64,000 nt of DNA from Pomacea canaliculata. Taxonomy: Eukaryota > Mollusca > Gastropoda > Architaenioglossa > Ampullariidae. The position numbers and the translations under genes are program-made. The notes below the pieces were generated by a model. The model was given only the letters and a program-made list of their open reading frames with translations, searched no databases and was not told the DNA's origin. Positions 1-11,700 of the stretch are shown in pieces (the stretch's first letter is position 1; each line of letters begins with the position of its first letter). The stretch covers positions 1,213,371-1,277,370 of the forward strand of contig NC_037592.1 of assembly GCF_003073045.1 (NCBI RefSeq), written 5' to 3'.

Positions 1-261
1 AAAGACAGTACCAGCAGTGTTATTTTGATAAACAATTTTTTTTGTCACAACTTGTTTAGAACAGCTAGCAATAAGTCATAAAGATGACCTCGGGGCTGAA
101 GCACGGGGCCCCTTCGAGAGCGGGGCCTGGGGCGGCCGCCCCATTTGACACCCCCAAACGCCGCCGCTGACTGTAGGAAGATGCTCGGCTTGGGGTGGGT
201 GGGAGGTAAACTCCATTCTGCCAATTAACCCCCCCCTCCTTCCCTGGCTCCTGCGCCACTG
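1..261 (-). mobile_element. end of a hAT-like DNA transposon (partial)
   Basis: Read on the minus strand from 261, the sequence begins CAGTGGCGCAGGAGCCAGG and runs into a G-rich and then a GGCGGCCGCCCC-rich stretch. CAGTGGCG at a terminus followed by a run of G is typical of hAT ends, and nearly the same start occurs at 34963 and at 37094 on the minus strand. The element continues past the left edge, so neither its other end nor a target duplication can be seen. No transposase coding is visible here. Confidence 0.5.
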
Positions 262-1490
262 TATGCAGGTGTGCATATTCAAATAGGAGTATTAAGACAC
301 AAACAACATGAGCACAGTGGCAAATACTACAAATGCACACTTAAATCAATTACAATAATAAGTGTTTTTATTTACTTGCTGTACTCAGATTACATATTGG
401 TTACATCTTTTTAAGTTTTTTTTTTTTTGGCTAAGCTTTATCTAAATTTATTGGATGTTTGAGAAGCTTTAATTTTGTTTTCCTGGACAAAATAAGAGTA
501 GCTTAATGCATAAGGCTATGAATGACACTGTATCAACAGTTCAAAACTTAGAGAGGTGGCAGCCTATCTTTTATCACTCAGTAGGGCAGGCAGACAGTGC
601 AGCCAATTAGTTGGGTGTGAAGACTCATGTTGAAAGGCCACTGGGTGACAAAAGTGCAGTCTGACCTGGTGAAATCTCTGCTTGCACAGTTCTGTAGTTA
701 TCAACCATATGAAACTGTTATAAATAATGTGGTCATTATGTGACAAGTAATAATTTTTTTTTGACTTGAAGTGAGAAGGAGGTCTGGAAAGGGAGACAAA
801 AGGCTGAATAGAAGCAAATAACAGTCAGAAACAGACTCTTCCATTAGCTATTTGCTATCAGCTGACACAAACAGAGAATTCTTTGTGCATTTAGTTTGTG
901 AGAAAGATGGGGAATGGGACGGTTGTTTTCCCTGTGTGTTATTGCTCCATTACAGTTATGTGTTTTAGTTGGTGTGTCAGTGTCTCATTTGGTCACACGG
1001 ACTTACAGAAAAAATCAAATCGCCTCCATTGATATGTCTTACAGCCACAACAACCACCATTAGCTCATGTTTACAGTGCAATCTTTTTTATCATTAGACA
1101 TGTGCTACTGTGCCTACACCATCACCCCAACAGTCTTTTTTTTTTTTTAATTGTAATGCCTCACTTGTGGCTCCTGTATGGCTGACCTCTTTTTTCTCTA
1201 CTTCTCATTCTTTTGCCTTTGAAAAATCTCATGAGAATGTGAGACATAACAAAAGTCTTTGTTTTGTTGGTTCATGGTTCGTAAAGTAGAGTAAGGACAT
1301 GGAGTTAGCAACTGTTAAAAAAATGCTGAAGAACCATTTTGAAATGACGTCATTTGTATACCAAAGTAGCTTATCCTTTTAACAGTACAATTGTCTTCAT
1401 TGATTTATTTTTGTCTTGAACAATATAAGTTTCAGCTTAAGTAATGGAGTATGACTTAATGAATTGCTGAATTGTGTGTTGAAGGATAAA
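262..1490. other. upstream region of the zinc transporter gene; no coding seen
   Basis: AT-rich sequence with poly-T runs near 417-428, 750-760 and 1137-1149. It should hold the promoter and any 5' untranslated exons of the gene starting at 1491, but I see no clear core promoter motif. Short open frames here show no codon structure or splice context. Confidence 0.4.
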
Positions 1491-4400
1491 ATGGGGCGAT
1501 ACACAGGAAAGACATGTCGTCTGTTATCCATGCTGGTCTTCACATCTAGTTTTTTCCTGGTGGAGATCGTGGTTGGTTATGTCACCAACTCAATTGCCTT
1601 GGTAGCTGATTCTTTCCATATGCTATCAGATGTGGTGGCACTGATTGTGGGCTTTGCTTCTATTCGAGTAAGTAACATGCTAGAATTTTGTGTGAGAATG
1701 TCAAATATTCAGCTTAAAAGGCTAAAAGTTTTGTTTGAAAAAGGATTTTAAAATGTTACCTAATTATTACTAAGTGTTTTGTTGCTAAATGGCTAAGCTA
1801 GCCCATGAAAAGCTTCTAATTGCTGAAATTTTTTTAATTGGAAAGCAGATCAGTTGTTCTGGACTCTTGTTTCTGATTTCTTTTCTCTTGCAGGTACAGA
1901 AACATGTATTAATTTGTCAGCTATATTTATTGCACACACAGGAACATCTGTTAATATCTCAGCTATAGTTAATTATTGCATGGATGTGCTTAATGTCATC
2001 TTCATTATCTATGGATTGCTGAAAAATGCAACATAGTCCCTGTTTTGTATCTTAGTCCTCACAGTTACAGGCTTTATTATGCTACAGGTATTGACAGGTG
2101 CTCTGAGGTATTCTTTCATTTTCTTTGCAGATATCAAAGTGGCCTTCCCGGAGCAATACATATGGTTGGGTGCGTGCGGAAATTGTTGGTGCTCTGTACA
2201 ATGCTGTGTTTCTCTTAGCTTTATGTTTCTCCATCTTGGTGGAATCACTGCAGCGACTAGTAAAAGTGGAGGAGATTGAAAATCCCAAACTTCTGTTAAC
2301 AGTTGGTGCTCTTGGTCTTTTAGTCAACATTATCGGTCTTCTTCTCTTCCATGGACATATGCATGGTGAGTGGTAACAACAAAGCGTTGCTTCTAATGGC
2401 AGTCTTCGCTGTTGACTTACTGTCTGCTACCTTATCACTTGAGTCCAGTCTTGACCTTTGACTCAAAAAAATAATGAAAAATGAATCTCAACCAGAAAAT
2501 AATCAAAATGACTAATAAAGTAAGGAGAAAAAAACTGCAACCTCATTCCATTGTAAAAAAGAACTTGTAAATCCAAAGAAATTGTCTCAGATTATATTTC
2601 CAAAAAAGAACATTACAGGCTTACACACAAGTGGTGATCACTGCGATGATAAAGAACAAGTTGAGGGTCAGAAATAGGCTTGAAAATTGTGAGTTCACTA
2701 GCTTAGTCTTTTTTTTCCCCTTTTTGAAAAGAAAAGTACATCCTGAAAAATTAAAATCTTCAAATTAAGGCCTTGTTTCCATGTTCAGGAATGTAACTCT
2801 TCAAATGTGATTAAGTTAGTTAAATAACTGGATGTTTTACCTTTTTTCTTTACATAGTTTTGGAGTAAAAATGATTGAATATGATAAACACAGGTGGTGG
2901 TCTCTGACTGAATAGTTCTGTGGTGCAGGTCATTCTCATGGAGGCGAAGCAGAACACCATATTGAAGAGAGAGAAGCTTTAATGGTCAATGGAGCTGGAG
3001 AAAACAGTCCATCAGTTACTGTGCAGATAGAAAATCCACATGGTCACTCCCATTCAAAGGGCAAAAAAAGAACAGGTATGTCTGTTAACAGCAGTAATTC
3101 ATGGGTGGGTATGTCCTGAGAAAAAAAAATCTTAAGATGGAAAGTAAAATTAAAATTTGTTACTGATAATGAAGGGCCAGGGACTATGAATCGTAAAGCA
3201 ATAATTCATTGTATTGTGAACGATATATGCCAGTGATAATAGATATCCCTCATGGAAACAGATGTCGCTGTGGCTGTAAATATTTGATTTCATGGGCTGT
3301 CATCCAAAATGCAAATCTTTAACAAAGAAGACTTTTCTTCAGCTCTCAAAATTAACAGTACTGCCAATAAATGGAGGTGGGAGTGGCTTTTTGCTGCGAA
3401 AAGAAAATGTGAAACTTAGCTTCATAAGATCAATGCTTGTGGCGAAACTTACTGTGTGCTACACAACAAGTATATTTCCCTTCGTTACTTCTGAGAATTG
3501 GGTACTAGTATTAAGGTTTTTAGTAGAATAAGAAATTGTGAAATATGAATCATTACTAAATTTTCTGTATTAATAAAATGCACAAGAACGCTGAATCTTT
3601 GATAAAGGCTATGTTCTTTTGGCTATACATTTTCTAACTTCTCCAGAAGCTATTAGAGTTCGTTTCAAAAATTTTAGGACACAGTGCACTTTTTGTACTC
3701 ATTAAAATCACACATACTGAGCCAGAACATTTCCAAGCAGGAGAATTTGTTATATTGAGTTTAGGCAAGCATACTATGCCCATATACAGAAGTGATAGAC
3801 ATTTGAAATTGTTTACACCCTCTACAATCCAACTGCTCAACCATAGATTATAGATAAATTGTCAGTTGTATGTGCACATGGGTGTGTGATATAGCTGGGC
3901 CTTAAAAGCGGTTTTATATGTAAGAATGCATGTTTTTATGTTTTGCTGTTTTTGTTACACACTTTCCAAGCTATAATTGCTCATTGGGATTAATAAAGTT
4001 GGTCATTTGTCAGAATTGTGAATTATCAAAGACATTGTATGACTTCTAATATGTGTGTGAAAACTGAAATGCATATTCGACCATATGGGACACATAATGT
4101 TATATGTATATGTGCTAGTGCTACACAGCTTTTGAAAAGTCTTCAGTCCCAGGAAAATTTCCAGCTCCCACTCAGTTATGTTGGTCCCTATTCCTGCTTT
4201 GTACTCCAGATGTCATGGCAACATCAGTGACCTTGTGAAAAGCTAGAAGTTTGCAGGGTTTTTTTTTATTTTGCATACATAACTTTTTTTAACAATGTGT
4301 GTTTTACGGGTTATAGAATCATCTTTCCCTGTTTGAACTTGGAACAGATCTTACACCATGGCTTTATATATTTTCTACCAAAACCAGATAAGCACAACAC

Positions 4401-7400
4401 GTGTGATTTTTACACATTTATCATTGCCTAAATGCTGGATTATAGCATACACATTCATTTATCACTGTTAAGATATGTACTTGATACTGTACAGTTATTT
4501 ATTGCTCTTCAGCAGTGTAGGGAACATTTTACATTAATTTAGGCAGGACCTGTCTTCTGGTAGTAGCTATTTCCCATCTGTTGACTTTGCAGAACTTGTG
4601 TCAAAGCTTCTTAGCACATTTTATTGAAATTGTTGGCTGCTTATTAATTTTAAACAATGTGTTTTAGTTAATGTATGTAAATGTGCAGAACATTATGATC
4701 TTGTGCAGCCTCGTCATCTCAGATGAATATGAAAGGAGTGTTCTTGCATGTGCTGGGTGATGCCCTTGGATCCGTTATTGTTATTATAAGCTCCCTTGTC
4801 ATCTGGTTTGCCGAGGGACAGTGGCGATTCTATGTGGATCCTGCCATGAGGTGATAGTCTCATGTTTTACTCAAATGTGTCTTTAACTTGTAAATTATCT
4901 CCGCTGTGTATTGTAAATTTATTATGTTTTATATAGTTGCTCAAAAGAATTTCATATTTCCATATGATCTGATATTCAGATCTGTTTTACTTTCCATCTG
5001 TGATGTGTATTTCTATGAAACCTACACCAATCCTTAATAACACTGTACATGTTTTATAACCCTTTGATTTCTTATGTGCAGTATCATGATGGTCTGCATT
5101 ATACTGGTGACAACTATTCCACTCTGTAAGTATCATACCTTGTGCCATTTGGCCATTAAAATCAGTACAGAATGTTTTTAAAACAGTTTAGCTGTTGTAA
5201 GGAGAAAACTCTTGAAACTTTTGATGTCCGGAAAGGAAGTCCTTGTGAGAAGGCTTACTGGGTCCATTCATGATGTCCTGAGCTTTTCAAAGTTAAGGGT
5301 TCTAAAGTGGTGTCACATTATATATGTAACCTGCCACAACAAATTGAGTCTTAACTTGGATGTTTGAGATTTTGCAAATTGCATATTTTTAAAATGTATA
5401 GGTTCTGACTTTTCTTTTGATACAAAAATTGTTCTTCTAGTCCTAAAATTGAGAAAGTTATAAAGGTTTGAAATGTGCAAGTATGGTGGTGGCATTTTTG
5501 AGAAAAGCAGGTTCAAAGATTTTCAGCAGTTCCATTAGGTTTATATCAACTCAAAAATTATCTGCTAATGTGGCAAAAATGAGTAGAAAATAAATTGAAG
5601 AAAACTACATGCTTTGATATTCCGGAAAACTTGGAGAACTGCTGGGTCACACAAAAATAATTTCTAGAAGCACAACTTGCCAGATTGTTTGTTCATGCAG
5701 ATGTAAGTTTGTTAAATCAGTCAGTCATCCTTTGACTGGCACCTGTTGTTGTGGGAGGCACATGGATCGACACAGCAGCAGACAGGGCCTACTGTGGTGC
5801 AGAGTTAGCTCCTATTTGGTTGTTCAGCATTACTGAACTTGTTGAGAAATTGTACAGCGCTTCGATGAAGTGAATGAGGCCTTCTTCAATGTTGAATTTT
5901 CACATCATATGCCCTAGCCCCTTATGGCAGACTCTGTCAAATGCCTTTTTAAAGTCAAAGTTGTGGTAGAGGTTCTGCTGATGCTGAAGATGCTTTTCTA
6001 TATGAATGTGACATTCGAAGATCTGTTCAACCGTGCTTCTACCTGATCTGAAGCCAGTCTGTTCTGCTAGCAGCTTTTCTGCAGTGATTACGATGCGTTT
6101 CCGGATGACCTTCAGCACAACCTTGCTTGGGTGGTGGTAAGGCTTATGGGTTTGTAGTTCTGACACTGTTTGGTGTTTCCTTTCTTCGGGAGGGGTATGA
6201 TTAGTGACTGCGTCCATTTTGTGGGCCATTCCTTGCACTCCCAGACTCTTTGGCACAGGATAGTCAAGGCCTTTGTAGTTTCTTCCTTACCCTACTTGAG
6301 CTCAGCTGGCACATTATCAGCACCTTGGTAGCGAGGGGAGTGGTTAGCAGTGTGATTAACGACTCAATTTGTTTACCCCTAAACTTTTGAAGACAAATCT
6401 TTTGATTAATAAATATTGAAAATACAGACTCCAGGTTTTCTGGCAAGGTATAATATGATGGGGTTCTGGCAGAAAAATAGTACTGAAGCAGCATATTTTC
6501 CCATTAATTGAATAATCAAGGAATCCATTTTTAAGAAAAGTCAAACTGAATAAAAAATTGTCTGTAATCACCTTTCGAGCCATCTGCTGCATTGCAAGAT
6601 TGCTTCACGCAAGTTAAGACTCATTTCATTGTGGCGGTCACTTATAGTAATTGAGCACATTTCCCATGTGTAAATTGCCCATTGGGATTAATAAAGTTGG
6701 GCATTGTCATTAGTTCAGATACATAATTGTGATTTTTGCTGCAGTGAAGCAGACGTCCCTTATCTTACTCCAGACAGTGCCTGAGCACCTGGATCATGGT
6801 ATTCTCAAGACCAAGTTGGAACAGGTATCACATTAACGCTCTTGCTTTGAAACATAATGAGTGTATAGCAGCTACAAAATTTTTATTTTGTACACTTTAT
6901 ATTTGCAAACAGTTTAAGTGTGAAAGAACTTGTGCAAGTTATCAGCAAGGGGTATTTGTTGGCTTTTGTCCTGGCTACAGATGCAAGGTTATTTTAACAA
7001 CTCCAATTTCGATAACAAGCCCTTATACCTCAGACAGGCTCTTTGGCAGGTAGAATCTTGTTTTGGTTCAAAGTTAAGTTTAAAGGTAAAGGTAATCACA
7101 TAAGGCCTGATGCTTTAAAGCACTAACAGTTTCTTTTTATGGCATACAGCTGGAAGGAGTTGTAGGTGTACACGAGTTTCACCTGTGGCAACTCACAAGC
7201 AACCGTATTGTACTCTCAGCCCACATTACCTGTCACAACATGCGAGATTATATGGCCATTGCAGCAAGAGCTAAGGAAGTCTTTCACATTGAAGGGGTAC
7301 ACTCCACTACAATTCAGCCAGAGTTCATAGATGTAAGTTGTTTAATGATTCTTTTATTGTGCCCATTAAGGAAACACCAGCATGGTGTACAAAGTACATC

Positions 7401-8196
7401 AAATACCATAATACTGTTATGTCTCCTAAACTACGGTTTTTGTTGTGATCATTTTTGTTAAAATAATTCTGTTATATTCCCCATCTCCCCCCCCCCCAAA
7501 AAAAAAGGCTTGGTTCATCCTTAAATGCAAGCCTCTGTGTGTGAAAACTTTCATCTGTTGTCTGGCATCTCAGAAAATCTCACACAATGTACATAATGAT
7601 TGATGACAAAAACAAAGTTTATAATGAGTGGACTTTCGCAAAATGCACTATGCTACTCAAAAACAACAGAAATGACACAGAATATAACTTGTTTCACTTA
7701 AAGATGTTTAGTATCACAAGGTTTTTTGGTGGGGGGCTTCCACTAGCTTTGTCTAAATAAGTGTAAACAGGATAAAAAGTAAAACAGTGAAATTTGAGAG
7801 AGAAACCAGGCATTAGACTCTTCGCTAAAATGATGGTTTTCTCATAAGTAGCTCTTTTAGCATGCGCAGTTATCTAAGAATAAACTTTAGTACCTCAGAA
7901 ATGTAATTTCTTTTTTTATCTTCCAGTCCATGTCATCTGAAGGACTAGATTGCAAACTTATTTGTGCAAAGAATCAGGAGTGTATAGAGGACACATGTTG
8001 TGGTACCCGCAACAAAGGCAGCGAGAAAAACAAGAGCCTACAGGAATCCACTCCATTAGCAGTAGCCTCATCAGGAGACCAGACTGCTCCACAGATAAAG
8101 CACAATGCAAACTCTCCTTCTGGTGATGAGGCCGTCACACCAGCAGAGCCATCCACAGTAAGTGACAATGCACCACCTTATTCATCTGACAAATGA
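1491..8196 (+). CDS. SLC30A1: zinc transporter, ZnT1 (SLC30A1) type, 8 coding exons
   Basis: Cation diffusion facilitator that exports zinc from the cytosol, in vertebrates mainly at the plasma membrane. Coding exons: 1491-1667, 2131-2365, 2929-3075, 4709-4850, 5082-5125, 6745-6824, 7150-7332, 7927-8196. All introns are GT-AG and phases agree at every junction, giving 425 residues (human ZnT1 is about 507). Visible features are six hydrophobic segments and the two zinc-site pairs, H43/D47 in SFHMLSD and H200/D204 in LHVLGDALGS. A His-rich loop (about 138-187, starting GHSHGG and ending GHSHSKGKK) follows segment 4. After the cytosolic domain (VHEFHLWQL, TTIQPEF) comes a Cys-rich tail (C345, C349, C355, C360, C361) like that of ZnT1. 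The ATG at 1491 is preferred over 1464 because MGRYTGKTCR fits the family start. SLC30A10 is the main alternative; the Cys-rich tail favours SLC30A1. Confidence 0.93.
3975..4002 (+). repeat. short 3' tail of a dispersed retroelement
   Basis: Contains TTGGGATTAATAAAGTTGG, shared with 6673-6700 and, on the other strand, 57090-57117. The shared end sequence at three separated sites indicates a dispersed element with a conserved 3' tail. The boundary of the element body is not clear. Confidence 0.55.
5840..6335 (-). mobile_element. decayed LINE reverse transcriptase fragment inside a zinc transporter intron
   Basis: Conceptual translation on the minus strand reads through finger and palm motifs of a non-LTR reverse transcriptase. 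In order these are GADNVPAELK, WPTKWTQSLIIPLPKKGN, NYKPISL, AEQTGFRSGRSTVEQIF, FDFKKAFDRV and KFNIEEGLIHFIEALYN. Stop codons and frame changes break it (for example after AELK and after GLGHMM). It lacks endonuclease, the catalytic YADD/FADD region and any 3' end. It lies antisense in the intron between exons 5 and 6 of the zinc transporter, so it is an inactive insertion relic. Confidence 0.85.
6673..6700 (+). repeat. second copy of the GGGATTAATAAAGTTGG retroelement tail
   Basis: AATTGCCCATTGGGATTAAT followed by AAAGTTGG, nearly identical to 3975-4002. It lies in the zinc transporter intron about 340 bp beyond the LINE fragment, and the orientation is the same as the gene. Confidence 0.55.
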
Positions 8197-8737
8197 ACAC
8201 AGCTTCTGTGTTTGAACAAGAATTCATTTGGATGAAATGTGGATCTGTGAAGAAGGAAATCTTGATAGTAAATTGCTGTATATGTTGGTGGAAGGAGTGG
8301 GCAGCAGCAGAATATAATCATAATCCATGTTTCTAAGGAACATATTTTTTCGCTGCAAAACAGAATTCAGTTATATTCTGGATTGTTTATTTCTAGATTG
8401 ATGAATTTTTGGCAAGAAAGAACTGATGTATAGTACTGCGTATAGGATGAGAATGAATGAGCAAATGACTTTTTTTACAGTCTTGCATTTTTTAAAATGA
8501 TGATGTGCATGTAGCTGAACTCAAAAATGGAAGGTGGAGATTAAGAAATTTGTACAGATCATCCAACATCGTCTGCATCTCCGCAAAAGTGTCACACTTG
8601 TTTTATGTCTTAACATATCAATTTGTACTGGTATTCTCATTTCTGTGAAACAAAAATCATTCTGATGAACAGTTTTGTGCTTTATTTTATTTATTTTTTT
8701 TTTTGCATATGATGGTAATGTTAGGGATGGGATAGAA

Positions 8738-8743
8738 AATAAA
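8738..8743 (+). terminator. candidate poly(A) signal of the zinc transporter gene
   Basis: AATAAA about 540 bp after the stop codon at 8196, followed by GT/T-rich sequence (TGTTTTGGTCG and onward). The position is plausible for a 3' UTR end; no transcript evidence is available. Confidence 0.4.
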
Positions 8744-8749
8744 ATAGTG

Positions 8750-11700
8750 TTTTGGTCGATCTGTAAGGTTTGAGATGGGTTGATGGGAGAGTGATGAATG
8801 TTATGTAGTGTTCTTGCAGTTTGTATGTATTACAGATGAGGGAGTTTTTGTACACATGTTCTTATGGCAGATAGTTTTTATGTAAGATAAACCGGTTAAT
8901 TCTGGTACTTTGTCTTGATAATTCTACCAGAAAAAATACTTAAAAAGAATAATAATTATGGATCAAGTTACTCATAGCTTAAATGGTGACATGATTTTAA
9001 TCATTAGTGGTCACTCACAGCATTCCAGACTTGCTTCTGGCATGAAGAAGTCATGTTTGTCACATCCCAGTCATCTGTTCATAAAGTGGCCTCATGAGGA
9101 TAGGACCTTACCCTCCTACATTAGGGAGTAAGAGGCTGCTTTAGGTGCTGATTGTTTAGCTGCCTCTACTCTTTCACAGTGCGCACCAAGGTCTGATTGT
9201 AAGGTTTCATAAGATTTCAGGTGTTCATATTTTTGTGTTACCTCAGAGCCAGGGACCTGACACAATACATATTCTCTGTTGTGTAAGACTTCAAAAGATA
9301 TGGCTTTGGTCATTTTGTTTACCATCTGTACATCACATTTTGCATATCTGTGGTGAAACAATCTTGTGAAATGAAACCAAAATGAATTCTTCAGAAAGAC
9401 ATTATGTTTTATAAAGCATTTTCTATTGATGACTTTCCTTAGGCTCAATTTGAACAAAGCAGATCTTTATGGAGGAATGGGTATTGGCCTGGTTCCAGAA
9501 AAGTGAATATATGTGGTGTTATAGGCTTTGTGTTATAGGCAGATGTTCCAATTGGGCAATCTAACTGTGATGTTAGGTGAAACACTTCCACCCAGGCTGC
9601 AGAGAAACATAAGCTTTTCTCAGACAACTGATGATGTTTAGATTTCAGTCAAAGATACCAACAATATATTGTCAGCATGTATAAGAAAAAAATCAAGATC
9701 TTTAAAGTTTCAAACCCATGTGTTTTGAGCTTTTCTTGCATTGAATTGCATTATTAATTGCCTGTGATAACTGGCCTTCTTTTGGTTTTCTGTAGCAGTT
9801 GTTGATGACTTGGCGTAAAACTGCTAACTTCTTTGCACTTGTTATATGTCACAATCACTGTCATTCCTAGCAGAGTAAGCATTGTATCTGGAGGTTTTAT
9901 TTTTCTCTTTTTCGAACTGTAAAACACGCTAGAATGAAGATAATAGTAGACCAGCTTGCTGCTACTACAGATCAATGGTTTAAAATTTTGTCGTTTGATT
10001 CTAATAGCCAGGTATGCATGAAATTTAAAGTATTTAAAAAAAATAATAAACAATAAACACGATAGGAAATAAATCAAAATTATAATTTAGGTTTGAAGTT
10101 AGGGAGCAGAAATTGTTCCTGCCTCATTCCATTGTTAACTTACATTTCTTTCAAAAGAAATTAGGTATGTCAAATCATGATTCCAAAACGAAAATGTCAG
10201 TACAGGCTTACGATGATCTCTGCAGTGTTTGATCCTCTATATAGTGTGGATTTTAATTATCCCGCAACATGAAATAAACAAATGTAAAAAACTCATTAAG
10301 AACAAACTGTCAAGAAAAGCCTAAAAAAAAGTTGCTTCATAAAGTGGTCTTGTAAAGGTTAGTCAATATAGTTTTTGTATAGGTAGACTCAAGGATGTAA
10401 CTGTGGAGATCGCCTGAGGAATAATTTTCTGCAATTGCCGTTAATGGCATTGTTGGTTGTTTCCTGGCGGTATATTAGAATTTTTTAACTCCATTGACTG
10501 CCTTTAGAAAATGGCAAGTCAGAGACCAGAGATTTCATGTCTATCTTCAGTGCTAAATACACTTAAACTTCATATATATGCAACACTTATCTGTGTGTTT
10601 AGGCTTCTTATGGGTCCTCCCACATATTTTTGATATATAAACTGGATTTTCTTGTGATGGGGCCCAGTTTGGTGTGGTAGCCTACTTCACAACAACCATT
10701 TTTTATCCCATTTACTTACCTTTATGGATATCTGGTTGTGAAAAAAAAACAACCCAAACAAGTTTGAAGGAAATTCAGTGAAAAAAAATTGAATTCTACA
10801 AATATTTGTCTATGTAGAAAAATAAAAGCTACAATTGTACCTTACATGGTTATCTTTTCATATTAAAAAAATAAACATTCATGCGTCCAGAGAGGAAGAC
10901 CTGTGGGGCATGACTGGTGAGATTAAAAACTATTTCCTCTTTTTTGTGAAGAAACTGGTCAATGGATCTTAACATATTCAGTACAAATTGACACCATTGA
11001 GCTGTAGCTATGAAAATACTTGCATCTGTGGGCATGAACTATTTGGGAAGAGTTAAGGGACAGGATGACAGTATGCAAGTACTTTCAGCATTGTCTGTCA
11101 TCACTGTAGCTCTTGTCACCAAGTAAATTGAAACATAGCTAGTGCCCATTGTAAAAAGGGGCCTCAACCATTCCCTGTATTTCTATGAAAACTGGCACAT
11201 CAACATCCATGGGGATTTTGGTGCACAGTGCATTGGCTTTCTCTTCTTCCTCCAATAGGAGTTTTTTTACTGTCCATCCTAGCTGTAGTTTCTTGCATGG
11301 AGATTGTAAGTTAAGTGAGTAGTTGTGGCTATTCATTCTTTCTGATGTGAGCAAGATGCTGATAGTACAAATGAACAGTTTGCTTAACAGTTGACTTGGT
11401 ATACATTATCAAAATTTCGTTCATGAGCTGTTGCCCCCACTCAGCCTGTTAGTATGTATAACCATAAACCTACAGGGACCTGTGTGTGTGCTTTAGAGAG
11501 AGAGAAAGATGAATGGGTAGATTACAGCTTACAACTTTCTTCACGTCTAAAAATTGTGTACACATTGCCTGAAGAAACAAATTTTAAGGACCTGATGAAG
11601 GAAGGGGAATGGTTTTGCCGACAAACCGTGTAGTTTGTTGTCACAGACAGTAGCTTTGCATTTTTCAAGTTTCAATCAAAGCTCAACACTGGCCAAAATT

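Noticed and set aside
1854..2036. Open frame between zinc transporter exons 1 and 2
   Set aside because: It lies wholly inside an intron with good splice sites at 1668 and 2130, and it does not match the family.
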